Assembly: GCA_002436065.1 (NCBI GenBank)
Contig: DIXP01000103.1
Coordinates: 12,389-76,388 of the forward strand
Direction: 5' to 3'
Source: Chloroflexi bacterium UBA6077
GTDB lineage: Bacteria; Chloroflexota; UBA6077
DNA: 64,000 nt
A model generated the notes under the pieces. That model searched no databases, had not been told where the DNA came from, and worked only from the letters and a program-made list of their open reading frames with translations. Positions within the stretch are counted from its first letter, which is position 1. The number at the start of each line of letters is the position of its first letter. Positions 1-8,567 of the stretch are shown piece after piece. Made by a program: the position numbers and the translations under genes.

Positions 1-1
1 C

Positions 2-499
2 ATCTCACGGCTGGAGCGGGGGCGGTTCGACATCAACCCGACCAGATGCGACCTGGTGGTTCTGGCCAGGCAGGTGGTGGGTGAGCTACAGACGGGCGCC
101 GATGACCACCACCTTGTGCTGGATGCCGACCTGGACAGTCTGCCCGGCGAGTGGGATTGCGATCGCCTGGCGCAGGTGCTGAGCAACCTGGTTAGAAACG
201 CCATCAACTACTCACCCGATGGGGGCGATGTGCGGGTGGCCGTGGACAGGCAGGACGGCAGGGCGCGTGTATCGGTATCCGACCAGGGGGTCGGGATAGC
301 CCCCGAGGACATCCCCAGGCTGTTCAGGCTGTACTCTCGACTGGAGCGCACCCAGGAGGTGAAGGGCACTGGCCTGGGGCTCTACATCTCCAAGGCGATT
401 GTTGAGGCCCATGGCGGCAACATCGGTGTGCAGAGCGAACCGGGCAAGGGTAGCACCTTCTCCTTCACGCTCCCGCTGAGCGACCGGAAACCCGCGTAG
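2..499 (+). CDS. sensor histidine kinase, C-terminal part (5' end outside window)
   Basis: Only the last 165 residues are present; the frame is open to the left edge. What is visible is the GHKL ATP-binding domain of a two-component sensor kinase: an N box near residues 60-71 (LSNLVRNAINYS), a G1 box DQGVGI and a G2 box GTGLGLYI. The phospho-accepting histidine, any HAMP domain and the sensor domain are outside the window, so the signal cannot be inferred from the protein itself. The stop codon lies inside a set of 11-bp repeats (495-539) that resembles the box upstream of the secreted protein at 1692. It converges on the selenoprotein candidate. The family call is firm; the signal is unknown. 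Confidence 0.9.
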   Translation: MSRLERGRFDINPTRCDLVVLARQVVGELQTGADDHHLVLDADLDSLPGEWDCDRLAQVLSNLVRNAINYSPDGGDVRVAVDRQDGRARVSVSDQGVGIAPEDIPRLFRLYSRLERTQEVKGTGLGLYISKAIVEAHGGNIGVQSEPGKGSTFSFTLPLSDRKPA

Positions 500-539
500 C
501 TTCCGCATAGATCCCTTCGCAGCTTATTCATAACCCGCG
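495..539. repeat. 11-bp direct-repeat box, copy 1
   Basis: Four successive units begin CGTAGCTTCCG, CATAGATCCCTT, CGCAGCTTATT and CATAACCCGCG, so three are 11 bp and one is 12 bp. The block closely resembles the box at 1577-1620. It overlaps the 3' ends of two convergent genes and has no obvious + strand target immediately downstream, so it may be a displaced copy of a response-regulator site. Confidence 0.5.
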
Positions 540-1394
540 TCTCCCCATCATCAACGCGGTGGCCAACCCCAGGACTCCGCCCAGCGCCAGCCTTCCCCGC
601 AACGGCAACGGTTCTGCGCGAAGGGCCAGAGGGGCCAGGAGTGGCCTTGCCAGGTACCCAAGGTAGCTGAGGGAAGCCCAGCCAAGGGTGGCGCGGTTGT
701 ATTCCGCCACCGCGCGGTTGCCGCCGCGCCTCAACCCTCGCCAACCATAGACGAGGGAGGCGGCGAGGTGGGGCACCCGGTCGACGCCAGCGGCTACCGG
801 CCACCCTGTCCCGCCCAACGCCAGCAACTCGTCCATTGCCTGCCTCAGCTTGGGTGCCGAGGTCCACATGCCGTAGAACGCAACCCGCCCCTCGACGTCA
901 ATCAGGTAGGCGGGATCGGCCATGCCTCCGTAGGCTGCATGGACAGTCCCCTCCAGGTCGTCGACCAGCACGGTCCACGGGATCTCCTCCAACCTCTGGT
1001 ACTCCCTGGCGGATTCCCTCTTCTGATCGTAGCTTCGGTAGGGGCCGCGGAGTTCTCCGGGATGGGCTTGCCGGATGAGTACATCCACGAACTGGACGAG
1101 TGTGCCGTACTGCTGATGCAACCGCCTCAACGGCGGAACTCCGCCGATGGCGAGGGGTCAAGTAAGACTGGTGAAATGCAGAAGCACCGGACGGCCCCGC
1201 AAGTGACTCAGCCGGATCCTGTTTCCTTCCGTCGACTCCAACTCGAAGTCCGGCGACTCACGACCGGGGAGCACTCCTTCCTTTCTCATGCTTCGCGCTA
1301 GGTCGCTGAGGAAGTGCCTGCTCTCGTAGTACTCGTAGTTGTACTCGAGAAGGTGCTCGGTCTGAATGCCCCTCGTCTGTCCTGCAATTCCCAC
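528..1394 (-). CDS. candidate selenoprotein: deiodinase-like redoxin with in-frame TGA
   Basis: Two consecutive reading frames on the minus strand are in the same frame and are separated only by TGA at 1160-1158. Read through, they give one 288-residue thioredoxin-fold protein with residue 79 as selenocysteine. The context GRPVLLHFTSLT-U-P is where redoxins and iodothyronine deiodinases have their catalytic Cys or Sec. Downstream segments FVDVLIRQAHPGE and PAYLIDVEGRVAFYG also fit the deiodinase/AhpC-like fold. The last 80 residues are hydrophobic or basic and may touch the membrane. The GTG start at 1394 is chosen for the GGGAGG site 8 bases upstream; a longer version from 1478 is possible. 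A SECIS-like hairpin follows the TGA. The alternative is a nonsense mutation, but the flanking sequence shows no other decay. No selA, selB, selC or selD is in the window. Confidence 0.75.
1123..1160 (-). promoter_or_regulatory. bacterial SECIS-like hairpin following the TGA codon
   Basis: Directly after TGA (1160-1158) there is a perfect 6-bp stem, CGGCGG / CCGCCG (1146-1141 and 1136-1131), closed by the loop AGTT. Below an internal loop there are four more pairs, CGCC (1152-1149) with GGCG (1126-1123). Seventeen bases separate the TGA from the apical loop, and the second loop base is G. Both fit the published bacterial SECIS consensus (about 16-37 bases; G in the first two loop positions). 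Confidence 0.65.
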
Positions 1395-1576
1395 GCTTCG
1401 CCTCCCTGTTGTCGATGAGGGCATACCAACTCCAGCCATATTGTGGATACGGGAATCAGGCCGCACGGAACATGCCATAACTCGGGCAGTTCGAGACCTT
1501 TATCTTCTCACCCCGCGCTGAGATTGTGCTGAACCGAGGCTGAGACTTGGTTGAGTCCTTCCCAACGGACAATCCG

Positions 1577-1620
1577 CATAGCTTCCGCACAGACCCTTCA
1601 CGGCTTCTTCACATTCCGCT
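1577..1620 (+). promoter_or_regulatory. four 11-bp direct repeats upstream of secreted protein
   Basis: The units CATAGCTTCCG, CACAGACCCTT, CACGGCTTCTT and CACATTCCGCT follow one another with exact 11-bp spacing, ending about 70 bases before the start at 1692. Direct repeats at 11-bp spacing are the usual binding pattern of OmpR/PhoB-type response regulators. The box probably serves the kinase system whose end is at 499, or the regulator at 2418. Confidence 0.55.
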
Positions 1621-1691
1621 GCTACGATCCTAACCATGAGAAACGGTGAGGCGCGGGTCTCACGAAGGAGTCGGTTGAGGAGGAGCACACG

Positions 1692-2192
1692 ATGAAAAGG
1701 TTGGCAATAGCCCTGGCGGTTGTGGCGGTCCTAGCAGTTGGATCGGTCGCGGTGGTGTTCGCCCAAACGGCAGGTCAGCCGGGCGGTTGGGGTTGCCCTG
1801 GATGGGGTGGAGATGGTACTGGGAATGTTGATCCGGCCAACAACCCTGTTCTGGGACGGCTAGCCGACAAGCTGGGGATGACCCCCAAGGATCTGGCAGC
1901 CGAGCTGGAGGGCGGCAAGAGCGTTGCTGAGGTGGCCAGTGCGAGGAAGGTGGATCTGCAAACACTGGTGGACCTCCTGAACGCTCCTCGGGTTGAGATG
2001 ATGAAGATCGGTGTCCAGTACGGCTACCACACCCAGGAGCAGGCCGACGCCATGCAGAAGTACATGGCCGAGCAGACCAGGTACCAGCTCGAGCAGAAGG
2101 GCTTCTCCGGCTGGGGCTACGGGATGATGGGTGGTGGCATGATGAGGTCTGGTATGGGGAACTTCGGTGGCATGATGCGGGGTTGGCAATAG
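1692..2192 (+). CDS. secreted Met/Gly-rich protein, possible metal binder
   Basis: This 166-residue protein has a clear N-terminal signal peptide (about residues 1-25, ending near VVFAQ). The middle (about 48-125) is helical, with a LADKLGMTPKDLAAEL segment of the kind seen in small DUF2680-like secreted proteins. The C-terminus (about 137-166) is very rich in Met, Gly and Trp (GYGMMGGGMM and similar), resembling copper- or silver-binding tails. The ATG follows GAGGAG with good spacing. It stands directly upstream of a two-component system whose sensor loop is also Met-rich, which suggests a shared metal theme. The metal-binding role is inferred; no catalytic motif is seen. Confidence 0.8.
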   Translation: MKRLAIALAVVAVLAVGSVAVVFAQTAGQPGGWGCPGWGGDGTGNVDPANNPVLGRLADKLGMTPKDLAAELEGGKSVAEVASARKVDLQTLVDLLNAPRVEMMKIGVQYGYHTQEQADAMQKYMAEQTRYQLEQKGFSGWGYGMMGGGMMRSGMGNFGGMMRGWQ

Positions 2193-2238
2193 TCCTCGTG
2201 CACGGGAGCAGCCAGGCGACTCTCGAGATGATGCTGGT

Positions 2239-2274
2239 CCGGAGGTGGAGCAAGGTGCCTTGCTCCACCTCCGG
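2239..2274 (+). terminator. 17-bp stem hairpin, probable terminator
   Basis: CCGGAGGTGGAGCAAGG (2239-2255) is perfectly complementary to 2258-2274 with a 2-base gap at the tip. It lies 47 bases after the stop of the secreted protein and before the regulator gene, so it probably ends the short transcript. Confidence 0.6.
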
Positions 2275-2417
2275 GCTATCGGAGATGAGGGAAGCTACCC
2301 TGCGGAGTAGGCATTGGAGATACCGCAGGAGATGCGTGCCTGGTCTGATACAATTCCATTGGGCCGTGCAAGGGCCGCCACGGGGACAGTGCTGTGTCGA
2401 TGTAGGGAGTGGCTCTG

Positions 2418-3113
2418 GTGACGAGAGACAGGATACTGGTAGTCGAAGACGAAGCGAAGATCGCCGAGGTGCTTCGCCTGTACCTAGAGAAGAACGGGTA
2501 CGAGCTGTCCGTGGCTGCCGACGGCCATCAAGCGCTGGAGTCAGTCCGAAGACAGAAACCAGACCTGGTGCTGCTCGATCTTAACCTTCCCGGGATGGAT
2601 GGGTTAGAGGTGTGCCGCCGCCTTCGCCAGGAATCGTCGATTCCCATCATCATGGTCACGGCGCGGAACGAGGAAACGGACAAGCTGATAGGGCTGGAGT
2701 TGGGCGCGGACGACTACGTGACCAAGCCCTTCAGCCCTCGAGAGGTCGTGGCTAGAGTCCGAGCGGTGTTGAGGCGAGTAACCTCCGCGGAAACTCAGCC
2801 GAGCCTCCTGCGCGTTGGAGAGCTGGCCCTCGACCCCCAGCGCCACGAGGCCCAACTTGCCGGTCGCCTCCTGGATCTCACCCCGACGGAGTTCCGCCTC
2901 CTGCAAGCCTTGATGGGCAATCCTGGCCGGGTGTTTAGCCGCCTGCAACTGCTGGAGCAGCTTCAGGGCGAGGCGTTCGAGGGCTACGAGCGTACCGTGG
3001 ATGCCCACGTCAAAAACCTGCGCCAGAAGATCGAGTCTAACCCCCAGAAACCAGCCAGACTGCTGACGGTGTACGGCGTGGGCTACAAGTTCGCGGAGCG
3101 AACCGATGCGTAG
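2418..3113 (+). CDS. OmpR-family response regulator
   Basis: The 231-residue protein has an N-terminal receiver domain (acidic pocket VVEDE, phospho-acceptor Asp54 in LLDLNLPG, conserved Lys in VTKPF) and a C-terminal winged-helix DNA-binding domain ending in YGVGYKF. GTG at 2418 is preferred to GTG at 2409 because the AGGGA site then sits about 9 bases upstream. It overlaps its partner kinase by 8 bases, so the two are translationally coupled. It is a candidate for binding the 11-bp direct repeats found at several promoters in this window. Confidence 0.93.
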   Translation: MTRDRILVVEDEAKIAEVLRLYLEKNGYELSVAADGHQALESVRRQKPDLVLLDLNLPGMDGLEVCRRLRQESSIPIIMVTARNEETDKLIGLELGADDYVTKPFSPREVVARVRAVLRRVTSAETQPSLLRVGELALDPQRHEAQLAGRLLDLTPTEFRLLQALMGNPGRVFSRLQLLEQLQGEAFEGYERTVDAHVKNLRQKIESNPQKPARLLTVYGVGYKFAERTDA

Positions 3114-4575
3114 CATTACGGCCAAGCTGGTACTGGGCTTCGCGATCGTAGCCGTGGTTGGCGTCCTCATCGTGGCCTTCCTCATGAGCCGGTACACTAC
3201 CGGCGAGTTTGGGAGCTACGTCGCACGGGGGATCAACGCCCGCGATCAGAGGGCGGCTGACTACCTGGCGGAGCGGTACGGAGCGGCGGGATGGCAGGGC
3301 GTGAGGGCGAGTCTGCCCGCCCTCTCCCACTGGACGGGAATGCGCCTGGTGGTGGTCGATTCCTCTGGTGTGGCAGTGGCGGACTCAGAGGGGTGGCTTG
3401 CCCTAGGGGAGCCGGCGAGCTCATTGCCGGGGAGCACGGTTCCCATCCTGGTGGACGGCAAGCCTGCCGCCAACCTCTACGTGACCCCACCCAGTCCGGC
3501 TTCGGCGGGCTCGGCAGCCCCTTCCGGCATGATGGACCACATGATGGCTGCTGGCACCGTGCGCTCCATGATGGAGATGATGCTGCCCGCTACAAATGGG
3601 GGGTCGGAAGTCCAATTCCTCGACGTCCTCGGGCAGGCCACCTGGACCGCGGGCGGGGTAGCACTGGTCGTTGCGCTGCTGGTGGGGCTAGGCCTCAGCT
3701 ATCGGATCACCTCTCCCGTGCGGCGCCTAACCGCGGCCGCGGGGCGAGTCTCGGCGGGGGACTTCGCTCAGCGGGTGCCGGTCGACTCGGGGGACGAGTT
3801 GGCCTCCCTGGGCAACGCCTTCAACTCCATGGCGGAGAACCTGGCCAGGAATGAACGGCAGCGGAAGCAGCTGCTGAGCGATGTTGCCCACGAACTGAAC
3901 ACACCCATTACCGTTCTCCAGGGGAACCTGGAGGCGATGATCGATGGGCTGGTGGAACCGACCGCCGAGCGGTTGTCCTCGCTCCAGGAGGAGGCGCTCC
4001 TGCTTGGCAGGCTCGTCTCCGACCTGCGCGACCTGTCGCTGGCCGAGTCGGGGTATCTTCATCTGCGGATCGAGCCTGTGGATGTGGGGGAGCTTGTGAA
4101 GAGCGTGCTCTCCGGTGTCCAGGCCAAGGCTGATGGCCGCGGTATCGAGCTTTCCATGGAGGTCGAGCCCTCGCTGCCCCTGCCCCTCGTGCAGGCCGAC
4201 AGGGATCGGGTGGGCCAGGTGCTGCGCAACCTGCTTACCAACGCACTCCGCTACACCTCACCTGGAGGCGCCGTCAGGGTGACGGCCATGGCGAAGAGCG
4301 GAAGCGGCGCGCGAGGCGATGGTGCGGTCTTGGTGAGTGTGGAGGATACCGGAGTGGGTATATCGCTGGAGGACCTACCCTATCTGTTCGATCGTTTCTT
4401 CCGAGTGGACAGGTCCAGGAACCGTGCAAGCGGCGGCACCGGGCTGGGGCTCTCGGTGGTGAAGCAGCTGGTCGAGGCCCACGGCGGCACTGTTTGGGCT
4501 GAGAGCGAAGTGGGCAAAGGTTCGGTCTTTCACTTCACCCTGCCGGTGGTTCCGACGCAGTCAGGGAAGGGTTAG
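3106..4575 (+). CDS. membrane sensor histidine kinase with Met/His-rich sensor loop
   Basis: This 489-residue kinase has a first membrane helix at about 8-28, an extracytoplasmic sensor region to about 180, a second helix at about 182-200, a HAMP domain, an H box with His262 (AHELNTP), and a GHKL domain with DTGVGI and GTGLGL boxes. Residues 141-160 of the sensor loop contain MMDHMM and MMEMM, a Met/His cluster like those that bind Cu(I) or Ag(I) in CusS/CopS-type sensors. The copper assignment is an inference from this cluster and from the Met-rich secreted protein upstream. It ends just before a strong terminator. Confidence 0.92.
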   Translation: MRSITAKLVLGFAIVAVVGVLIVAFLMSRYTTGEFGSYVARGINARDQRAADYLAERYGAAGWQGVRASLPALSHWTGMRLVVVDSSGVAVADSEGWLALGEPASSLPGSTVPILVDGKPAANLYVTPPSPASAGSAAPSGMMDHMMAAGTVRSMMEMMLPATNGGSEVQFLDVLGQATWTAGGVALVVALLVGLGLSYRITSPVRRLTAAAGRVSAGDFAQRVPVDSGDELASLGNAFNSMAENLARNERQRKQLLSDVAHELNTPITVLQGNLEAMIDGLVEPTAERLSSLQEEALLLGRLVSDLRDLSLAESGYLHLRIEPVDVGELVKSVLSGVQAKADGRGIELSMEVEPSLPLPLVQADRDRVGQVLRNLLTNALRYTSPGGAVRVTAMAKSGSGARGDGAVLVSVEDTGVGISLEDLPYLFDRFFRVDRSRNRASGGTGLGLSVVKQLVEAHGGTVWAESEVGKGSVFHFTLPVVPTQSGKG

Positions 4576-4584
4576 ATCGCAGGG

Positions 4585-4635
4585 GACAGGCTGGCGAGCC
4601 GCCCGCCGGGAGCGCGGGCGGCTCGCCAGCCTGTC
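4585..4635 (+). terminator. 22-bp perfect-stem terminator
   Basis: Bases 4585-4606 (GACAGGCTGGCG...) pair perfectly with 4614-4635 around a 7-base loop, 9 bases after the kinase stop codon. It separates the first complete two-component operon from the second. No long T run follows. Confidence 0.8.
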
Positions 4636-4739
4636 AGGATCGGTCGGTCTGGTACAATTTATTGTGAACTGAAGCTGGCATCCGCCGTTTCGCGGCGTGT
4701 GCCGAGAGTCTACTGAACGCCAACAGCGTGGTTGAGATT

Positions 4740-5438
4740 ATGAAGACGCGCATTCTCGTGATCGACGACGACCCCGCCATCACCGGGGTATTGAAGCGGG
4801 GTCTCTCCTACGAGGGCTTCCTGGTGGATGTGGCTGCCACCGGCAAGGAGGGCCTGGATAAGGCCAGGGAGCTGCCTCCCAGCCTGGTCATCCTGGACGT
4901 GATGATGCCCGGCATCGATGGCCTGGAGGTGTGCCGTCGTCTCAGATCGGCTGATCCCAACCTGCCCATCCTCATGCTCACAGCGAGGGACGCCGTCAGC
5001 GACCAGGTGCAGGGGTTGGAGACGGGCGCGGACGATTACATGGTGAAGCCCTTCACCTTCGAGCTGCTGCTGGCAAGGGTCCGGGCGCTGCTACGGCGTG
5101 TCGAGCCGACGGGGGCCAAGAAGCTGCGCTTCGCCGACCTGGTGCTGGACACGGGCACCCACGCGGCCAACAGGGGGCAGCGGGAGATCGAGCTCACCAC
5201 GACCGAGTACCAACTGCTGCTCGAGTTGCTTCGCCATCCCCGCCAGGTGCTCTCCAAGGAGCAGTTGGTGGACAGGGTCTGGGGCTACGACTTCGAAGGC
5301 AACTACAACATCCTCGAGGTCTACGTTCGCTACCTCAGGAGCAAGCTGGAGGCTGCCGGCGAGGCCAGGTTGATCCATACCGTCCGTGGGGCTGGCTACC
5401 TGCTCAGGGAACCACGCGAGGGCGGAGATAGGGAGTAA
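4740..5438 (+). CDS. OmpR-family response regulator
   Basis: This is a 232-residue receiver plus winged-helix regulator: acidic pocket IDDD at 8-11, phospho-acceptor Asp53 in ILDVMMPG, a Lys in MVKPF, and the typical end VRGAGYLL. ATG at 4740 gives the normal short N-terminus (MKTRILVIDDD); a GTG at 4728 would add four residues and has no better ribosome site. It is followed after two bases by its kinase at 5441. It is the second candidate regulator for the CTTAA-type 11-bp repeats at 7028, 12205 and 15009. Confidence 0.92.
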   Translation: MKTRILVIDDDPAITGVLKRGLSYEGFLVDVAATGKEGLDKARELPPSLVILDVMMPGIDGLEVCRRLRSADPNLPILMLTARDAVSDQVQGLETGADDYMVKPFTFELLLARVRALLRRVEPTGAKKLRFADLVLDTGTHAANRGQREIELTTTEYQLLLELLRHPRQVLSKEQLVDRVWGYDFEGNYNILEVYVRYLRSKLEAAGEARLIHTVRGAGYLLREPREGGDRE

Positions 5439-5440
5439 CC

Positions 5441-6949
5441 TTGGCAAGCGTATTCCGGTCTCTTCGATTCCGCCTGGCTCTCTGGTACGCGGCGCTGCTG
5501 GGAGTGATCCTGATCGTTACCTCCCTCCTCTCCTACAGCTTCCACAGCGCCTCCCACTACGACGAGGTTGACCGCTCCCTGGTGGGGACCGCCATCCACG
5601 CGTCGAGTCAGCTCCGAGATGCCGGTGACGGCTATCGGTTGAATGAGGGGGTACAGCTACCTCCTGTGGAGGAGTTCGTCTCGCCAGACGTATGGGTGAG
5701 GCTGTACGATGCCGAGGGTCGGCTGCTGTCCTCCTCGGCCAATGCCCCACGCAACTCACCGCCCGATCCACGGGTTGTCGCATCCTCCCCCAGGGTTCCT
5801 GAGAGCGGAGGTGTTCTCGGCTGGCTCGTCCATCCCCTGGTGAACGTGGGGCAACCAGCTGTCTACCACGAGGGCGGCTTCGTCTCGATCACGGATCCCA
5901 AAGGCGGCGGTAGGACCCGCATCCACGGCATGGCGTTGTTGTCCGGCGACCAAGCGGTGGCGTACCTGGAGACCGGCGCATCGCTCGTCCACCTGGATGC
6001 ATCCATGGAACGTCTCGGCCTGCTGCTGCTGGTCACCTGCTCCCTGGGCCTCCTAGCGGCGCTGTTTGGAGGGTGGGCCATCGCCGCCGGTGCCCTGAGG
6101 CCGGTGTCCACCATGGCTACCGTGGCGAGGTCGATCGCCTCCTCCCGGGGGTTCTCCCGCCGCCTCTCTCCATTGGAACGGCGCGACGAACTGGGACAGC
6201 TTGCCACCGCCTTCAACGGGATGCTCACCAGCCTCGAGGAGGCATACCGGACTCAGCAGCGCTTCGTCGCCGATGCCTCCCACGAGTTGCGGGCACCCCT
6301 GACGGCACTGCAGGGCAATCTGGAGCTGTTGGAGCGGGCACCCGACCTACCGGACGCGGAGAAGGCCGAGATGGTGGCCTGCCTGCGGCAGGAGATCGGC
6401 CGCATGGGCCGGCTGGTATCGGATCTCCTTGCGCTGGCGCACGCCGATGCTGGCCAGAAGCTGGTTTCGAAGAAGCTGGTGGAGCTGGACCGCCTCCTGT
6501 TGGAGGCATTCCGCGATGCGCGGGGCCTCGCCAAGGGCCAGAGGCTATCGGTGGGGGAGCTTGATCAGTTGCAGGTCGTGGGTGACCCCGACCGGTTGAA
6601 GCAGTTGCTGGTCATCCTGATGGACAACGCCCTTAAGTACACTCCCACTGGTGGAGAGGTATCCCTAGGGCTCCGAAGAAGTGGTGGAATTGTGGAACTC
6701 ACCGTAAAGGATACGGGGATCGGCATCTCCGCTGAGGACCTCCCCCACATCTTCGAGCGCTTCTATCGGGCAGACAAGGCCCGTTCCCGCGACCTGGGGG
6801 GGAGTGGTCTGGGCCTCTCCATCGCCAAATGGATAGTCGAGCAGCACGGCGGCTCAATCTCCGTCTCCAGCATCCCTGGCAGCGGCAGTACCTTCACGGT
6901 GTGTCTGCCGGCGTCCGCCTCTGCTCCGGGAAGGCCCGCGCGGCAATAG
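5441..6949 (+). CDS. membrane sensor histidine kinase
   Basis: The 502-residue kinase starts at a TTG preceded by GGGAG and sits 2 bases after its response regulator. It has membrane helices at about 13-32 and 192-216, a periplasmic sensor between them, a HAMP domain, an H box with His281 (ASHELRAPLTAL), and GHKL boxes DTGIGI and GSGLGLSI. The layout is that of EnvZ/CusS-type kinases. The sensor loop has no obvious metal-rich motif, unlike the kinase at 3106, so its signal is not predictable. Confidence 0.92.
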   Translation: MASVFRSLRFRLALWYAALLGVILIVTSLLSYSFHSASHYDEVDRSLVGTAIHASSQLRDAGDGYRLNEGVQLPPVEEFVSPDVWVRLYDAEGRLLSSSANAPRNSPPDPRVVASSPRVPESGGVLGWLVHPLVNVGQPAVYHEGGFVSITDPKGGGRTRIHGMALLSGDQAVAYLETGASLVHLDASMERLGLLLLVTCSLGLLAALFGGWAIAAGALRPVSTMATVARSIASSRGFSRRLSPLERRDELGQLATAFNGMLTSLEEAYRTQQRFVADASHELRAPLTALQGNLELLERAPDLPDAEKAEMVACLRQEIGRMGRLVSDLLALAHADAGQKLVSKKLVELDRLLLEAFRDARGLAKGQRLSVGELDQLQVVGDPDRLKQLLVILMDNALKYTPTGGEVSLGLRRSGGIVELTVKDTGIGISAEDLPHIFERFYRADKARSRDLGGSGLGLSIAKWIVEQHGGSISVSSIPGSGSTFTVCLPASASAPGRPARQ

Positions 6950-7027
6950 GCGCATTCCTCGGCCTTGGCCCTGCCGTGTGCTCCGCATCACCAGTGTTTT
7001 CGAAGCTGGAGCCGGCTCTCAGCCCCC

Positions 7028-7060
7028 CTTAAGCGGGGCACAAGCTGTGTCTAAGCGGGG
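7028..7060 (+). promoter_or_regulatory. three 11-bp direct repeats (CTTAAG type)
   Basis: CTTAAGCGGGG, CACAAGCTGTG and TCTAAGCGGGG follow at 11-bp spacing, about 90 bases before the start at 7150. The core resembles the boxes at 12205-12237 and 15009-15052, suggesting a common OmpR-type regulator. Confidence 0.55.
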
Positions 7061-7149
7061 GACGTTACGCTATCTCCAATCCCACCAGAGGCAGTCGCCA
7101 CCACCAATTGGCGTCTGACCTTGTGTGGAGACCATGGAGGAGAGTAATC

Positions 7150-7362
7150 GTGAAGAGGCGCCTTCTGGCGATCCTGACCCTGGCTGTTGTCACCTTCGTT
7201 GGGGCCGCTACCCCTGCCCTGGCCGCCCCGGCTAATGGGGGACGCGATTTTGGACAGCGGGTCTCGAACATGGCTCCGGTTTGTCCCCAGGAGCACGGCG
7301 CGGCCTTTGGAGCTTGTGTGAGCGAAATGGCCAAGGGTGGCGAGTGTAGCCACATGCAGTAG
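7150..7362 (+). CDS. small secreted Cys-containing protein
   Basis: This 70-residue protein has a signal peptide (KRRLLAILTLAVVTFVGAA, cleavage near LAAPA) and a short mature part of about 45 residues with three cysteines (VCPQEHG, GACVSE, GECSHM), a Met and two His. The GTG start at 7150 is chosen because GGAGGAG lies just upstream; an open frame reaching to 7108 lacks the signal-peptide start. The family is not recognised. Its promoter box links it to the DUF2933 and DUF2318 genes. A role in metal or redox stress is inferred from context only. Confidence 0.7.
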   Translation: MKRRLLAILTLAVVTFVGAATPALAAPANGGRDFGQRVSNMAPVCPQEHGAAFGACVSEMAKGGECSHMQ

Positions 7363-7392
7363 GCCGCTATTACTTGGATGGTGGGGCGGCAG

Positions 7393-7416
7393 GAGGGTGG
7401 CGTCGCCACCCTTCCC
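7393..7416 (+). terminator. short GC hairpin after small secreted protein
   Basis: GAGGGTGGCG and CGCCACCCTTC form a compact inverted repeat about 30 bases after the stop at 7362. It is a plausible terminator for the small gene. Confidence 0.5.
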
Positions 7417-7533
7417 GCTCAGCAGTGATGTTGGTTCAAAAGTGCGGAGTGATCCCGCTAGTTGAGTATCCGGCTGCTTCAACTACGACCGACGAAGCGT
7501 ATGACACGCACTTTGGTGAAGAATCCGAAGACG

Positions 7534-8508
7534 CTATTGCACGACTATCTCTCTACCCACGGCGACATCCTGGAAGCTGTTTGGGAACTCCCTTCGGAAG
7601 GCGTCCAGACTCCAGTCGCAGCTATCGTGAGCGGAGAGCGCCACCAGCTTCGGCTGACGCCTCCCGATTGAGGCCATCCCCATCTTCACGTCTTCCCGCC
7701 CTATCGGTTTCCATGGCCACTTTCCGGTCCCGAAGATCTTCTGAAATGGCAGCGGTCCCGCCATCCACCGCGAGGCCGTGACCGGATAGTGGAGCCCTCC
7801 CACGACACCGTAGATCGGTGCATCTAGTAGCATCTCCACCCGCCCGATGATTCGGTCGACCCCCGGGTGGCCGCAGCCGATCACGATCACGATGCCCTTT
7901 CCTTCGACGTTGAAGGCCAGCGACTGCTCCAGCGTCCAGCCAAACATGAAATCCTGGTTCGCAATCGGCCCAGTGGTGATGACGCCAGTGGCAAGGCACC
8001 TGGGGCCTTCCACCACGACCGGGCGAGCAGTAGGGATCTTGACGGGAGCGGGCACGAAGACAGGTACATCTGGGAGATCCACGGGGCCACGGGAGAGGGC
8101 AACACTCCCCATCCGCCCTCCCATATGGTCCGCGTGGTTGTGGGAAATGACCAGCAAGTTGATGTCCGCGAGACGTATCCCCAGGGCAGCCATGTTGCGG
8201 AGCAGAGGAGCTGGATGCTCCCCTCGCTGGTTGAGGCCAGTGTCAAGAAGGATGTTGGTGTCGTCCGCCCGGATCAGGTAGGACACTCCAGGTTCGCCAA
8301 CCAGATCGTCCCGATCCGCGTACCAATCGATCAAGGGGAGTATCGAGAGGCGCTTCACCGCGCCGGCGTCGTTCAGCTTGGGGAAACGAGCGCCAGTCCA
8401 TGCGCGTTCTGCTCGACGTGAACCCACATAGAACCGGGCCGATGCGGCCCCTAGAGATCCTACAGCAGCCGTGCTCAGACCGGTGATGATCCTTTGAACG
8501 GTTCCCAC
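7534..8508 (-). CDS. metallo-beta-lactamase-fold hydrolase
   Basis: The 324-residue protein carries the metal-binding motif SHNHADHMGG (an HxHxDH variant) about 120 residues in, after a DTGLNQRG segment, with a later GCGHPGVDRI and a C-terminal LSAHDSCDW. This arrangement matches the subgroup of metallo-beta-lactamase proteins related to archaeal 7,8-dihydropterin-6-methyl-4-(beta-D-ribofuranosyl)aminobenzene 5'-phosphate synthase. An N-terminal segment of about 30 residues (IITGLSTAAVGSLGAASA) may be a membrane anchor or signal. The GTG start has AGGAGGT just upstream. The true substrate is unknown. Confidence 0.82.
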   Translation of the reverse strand: MGTVQRIITGLSTAAVGSLGAASARFYVGSRRAERAWTGARFPKLNDAGAVKRLSILPLIDWYADRDDLVGEPGVSYLIRADDTNILLDTGLNQRGEHPAPLLRNMAALGIRLADINLLVISHNHADHMGGRMGSVALSRGPVDLPDVPVFVPAPVKIPTARPVVVEGPRCLATGVITTGPIANQDFMFGWTLEQSLAFNVEGKGIVIVIGCGHPGVDRIIGRVEMLLDAPIYGVVGGLHYPVTASRWMAGPLPFQKIFGTGKWPWKPIGREDVKMGMASIGRRQPKLVALSAHDSCDWSLDAFRREFPNSFQDVAVGREIVVQ

Positions 8509-8567
8509 TTCTCTACCTCCTACCCTGTGGCTCAGGTCGGAGCCAAAGCCACACTCTCAGCTCGATC

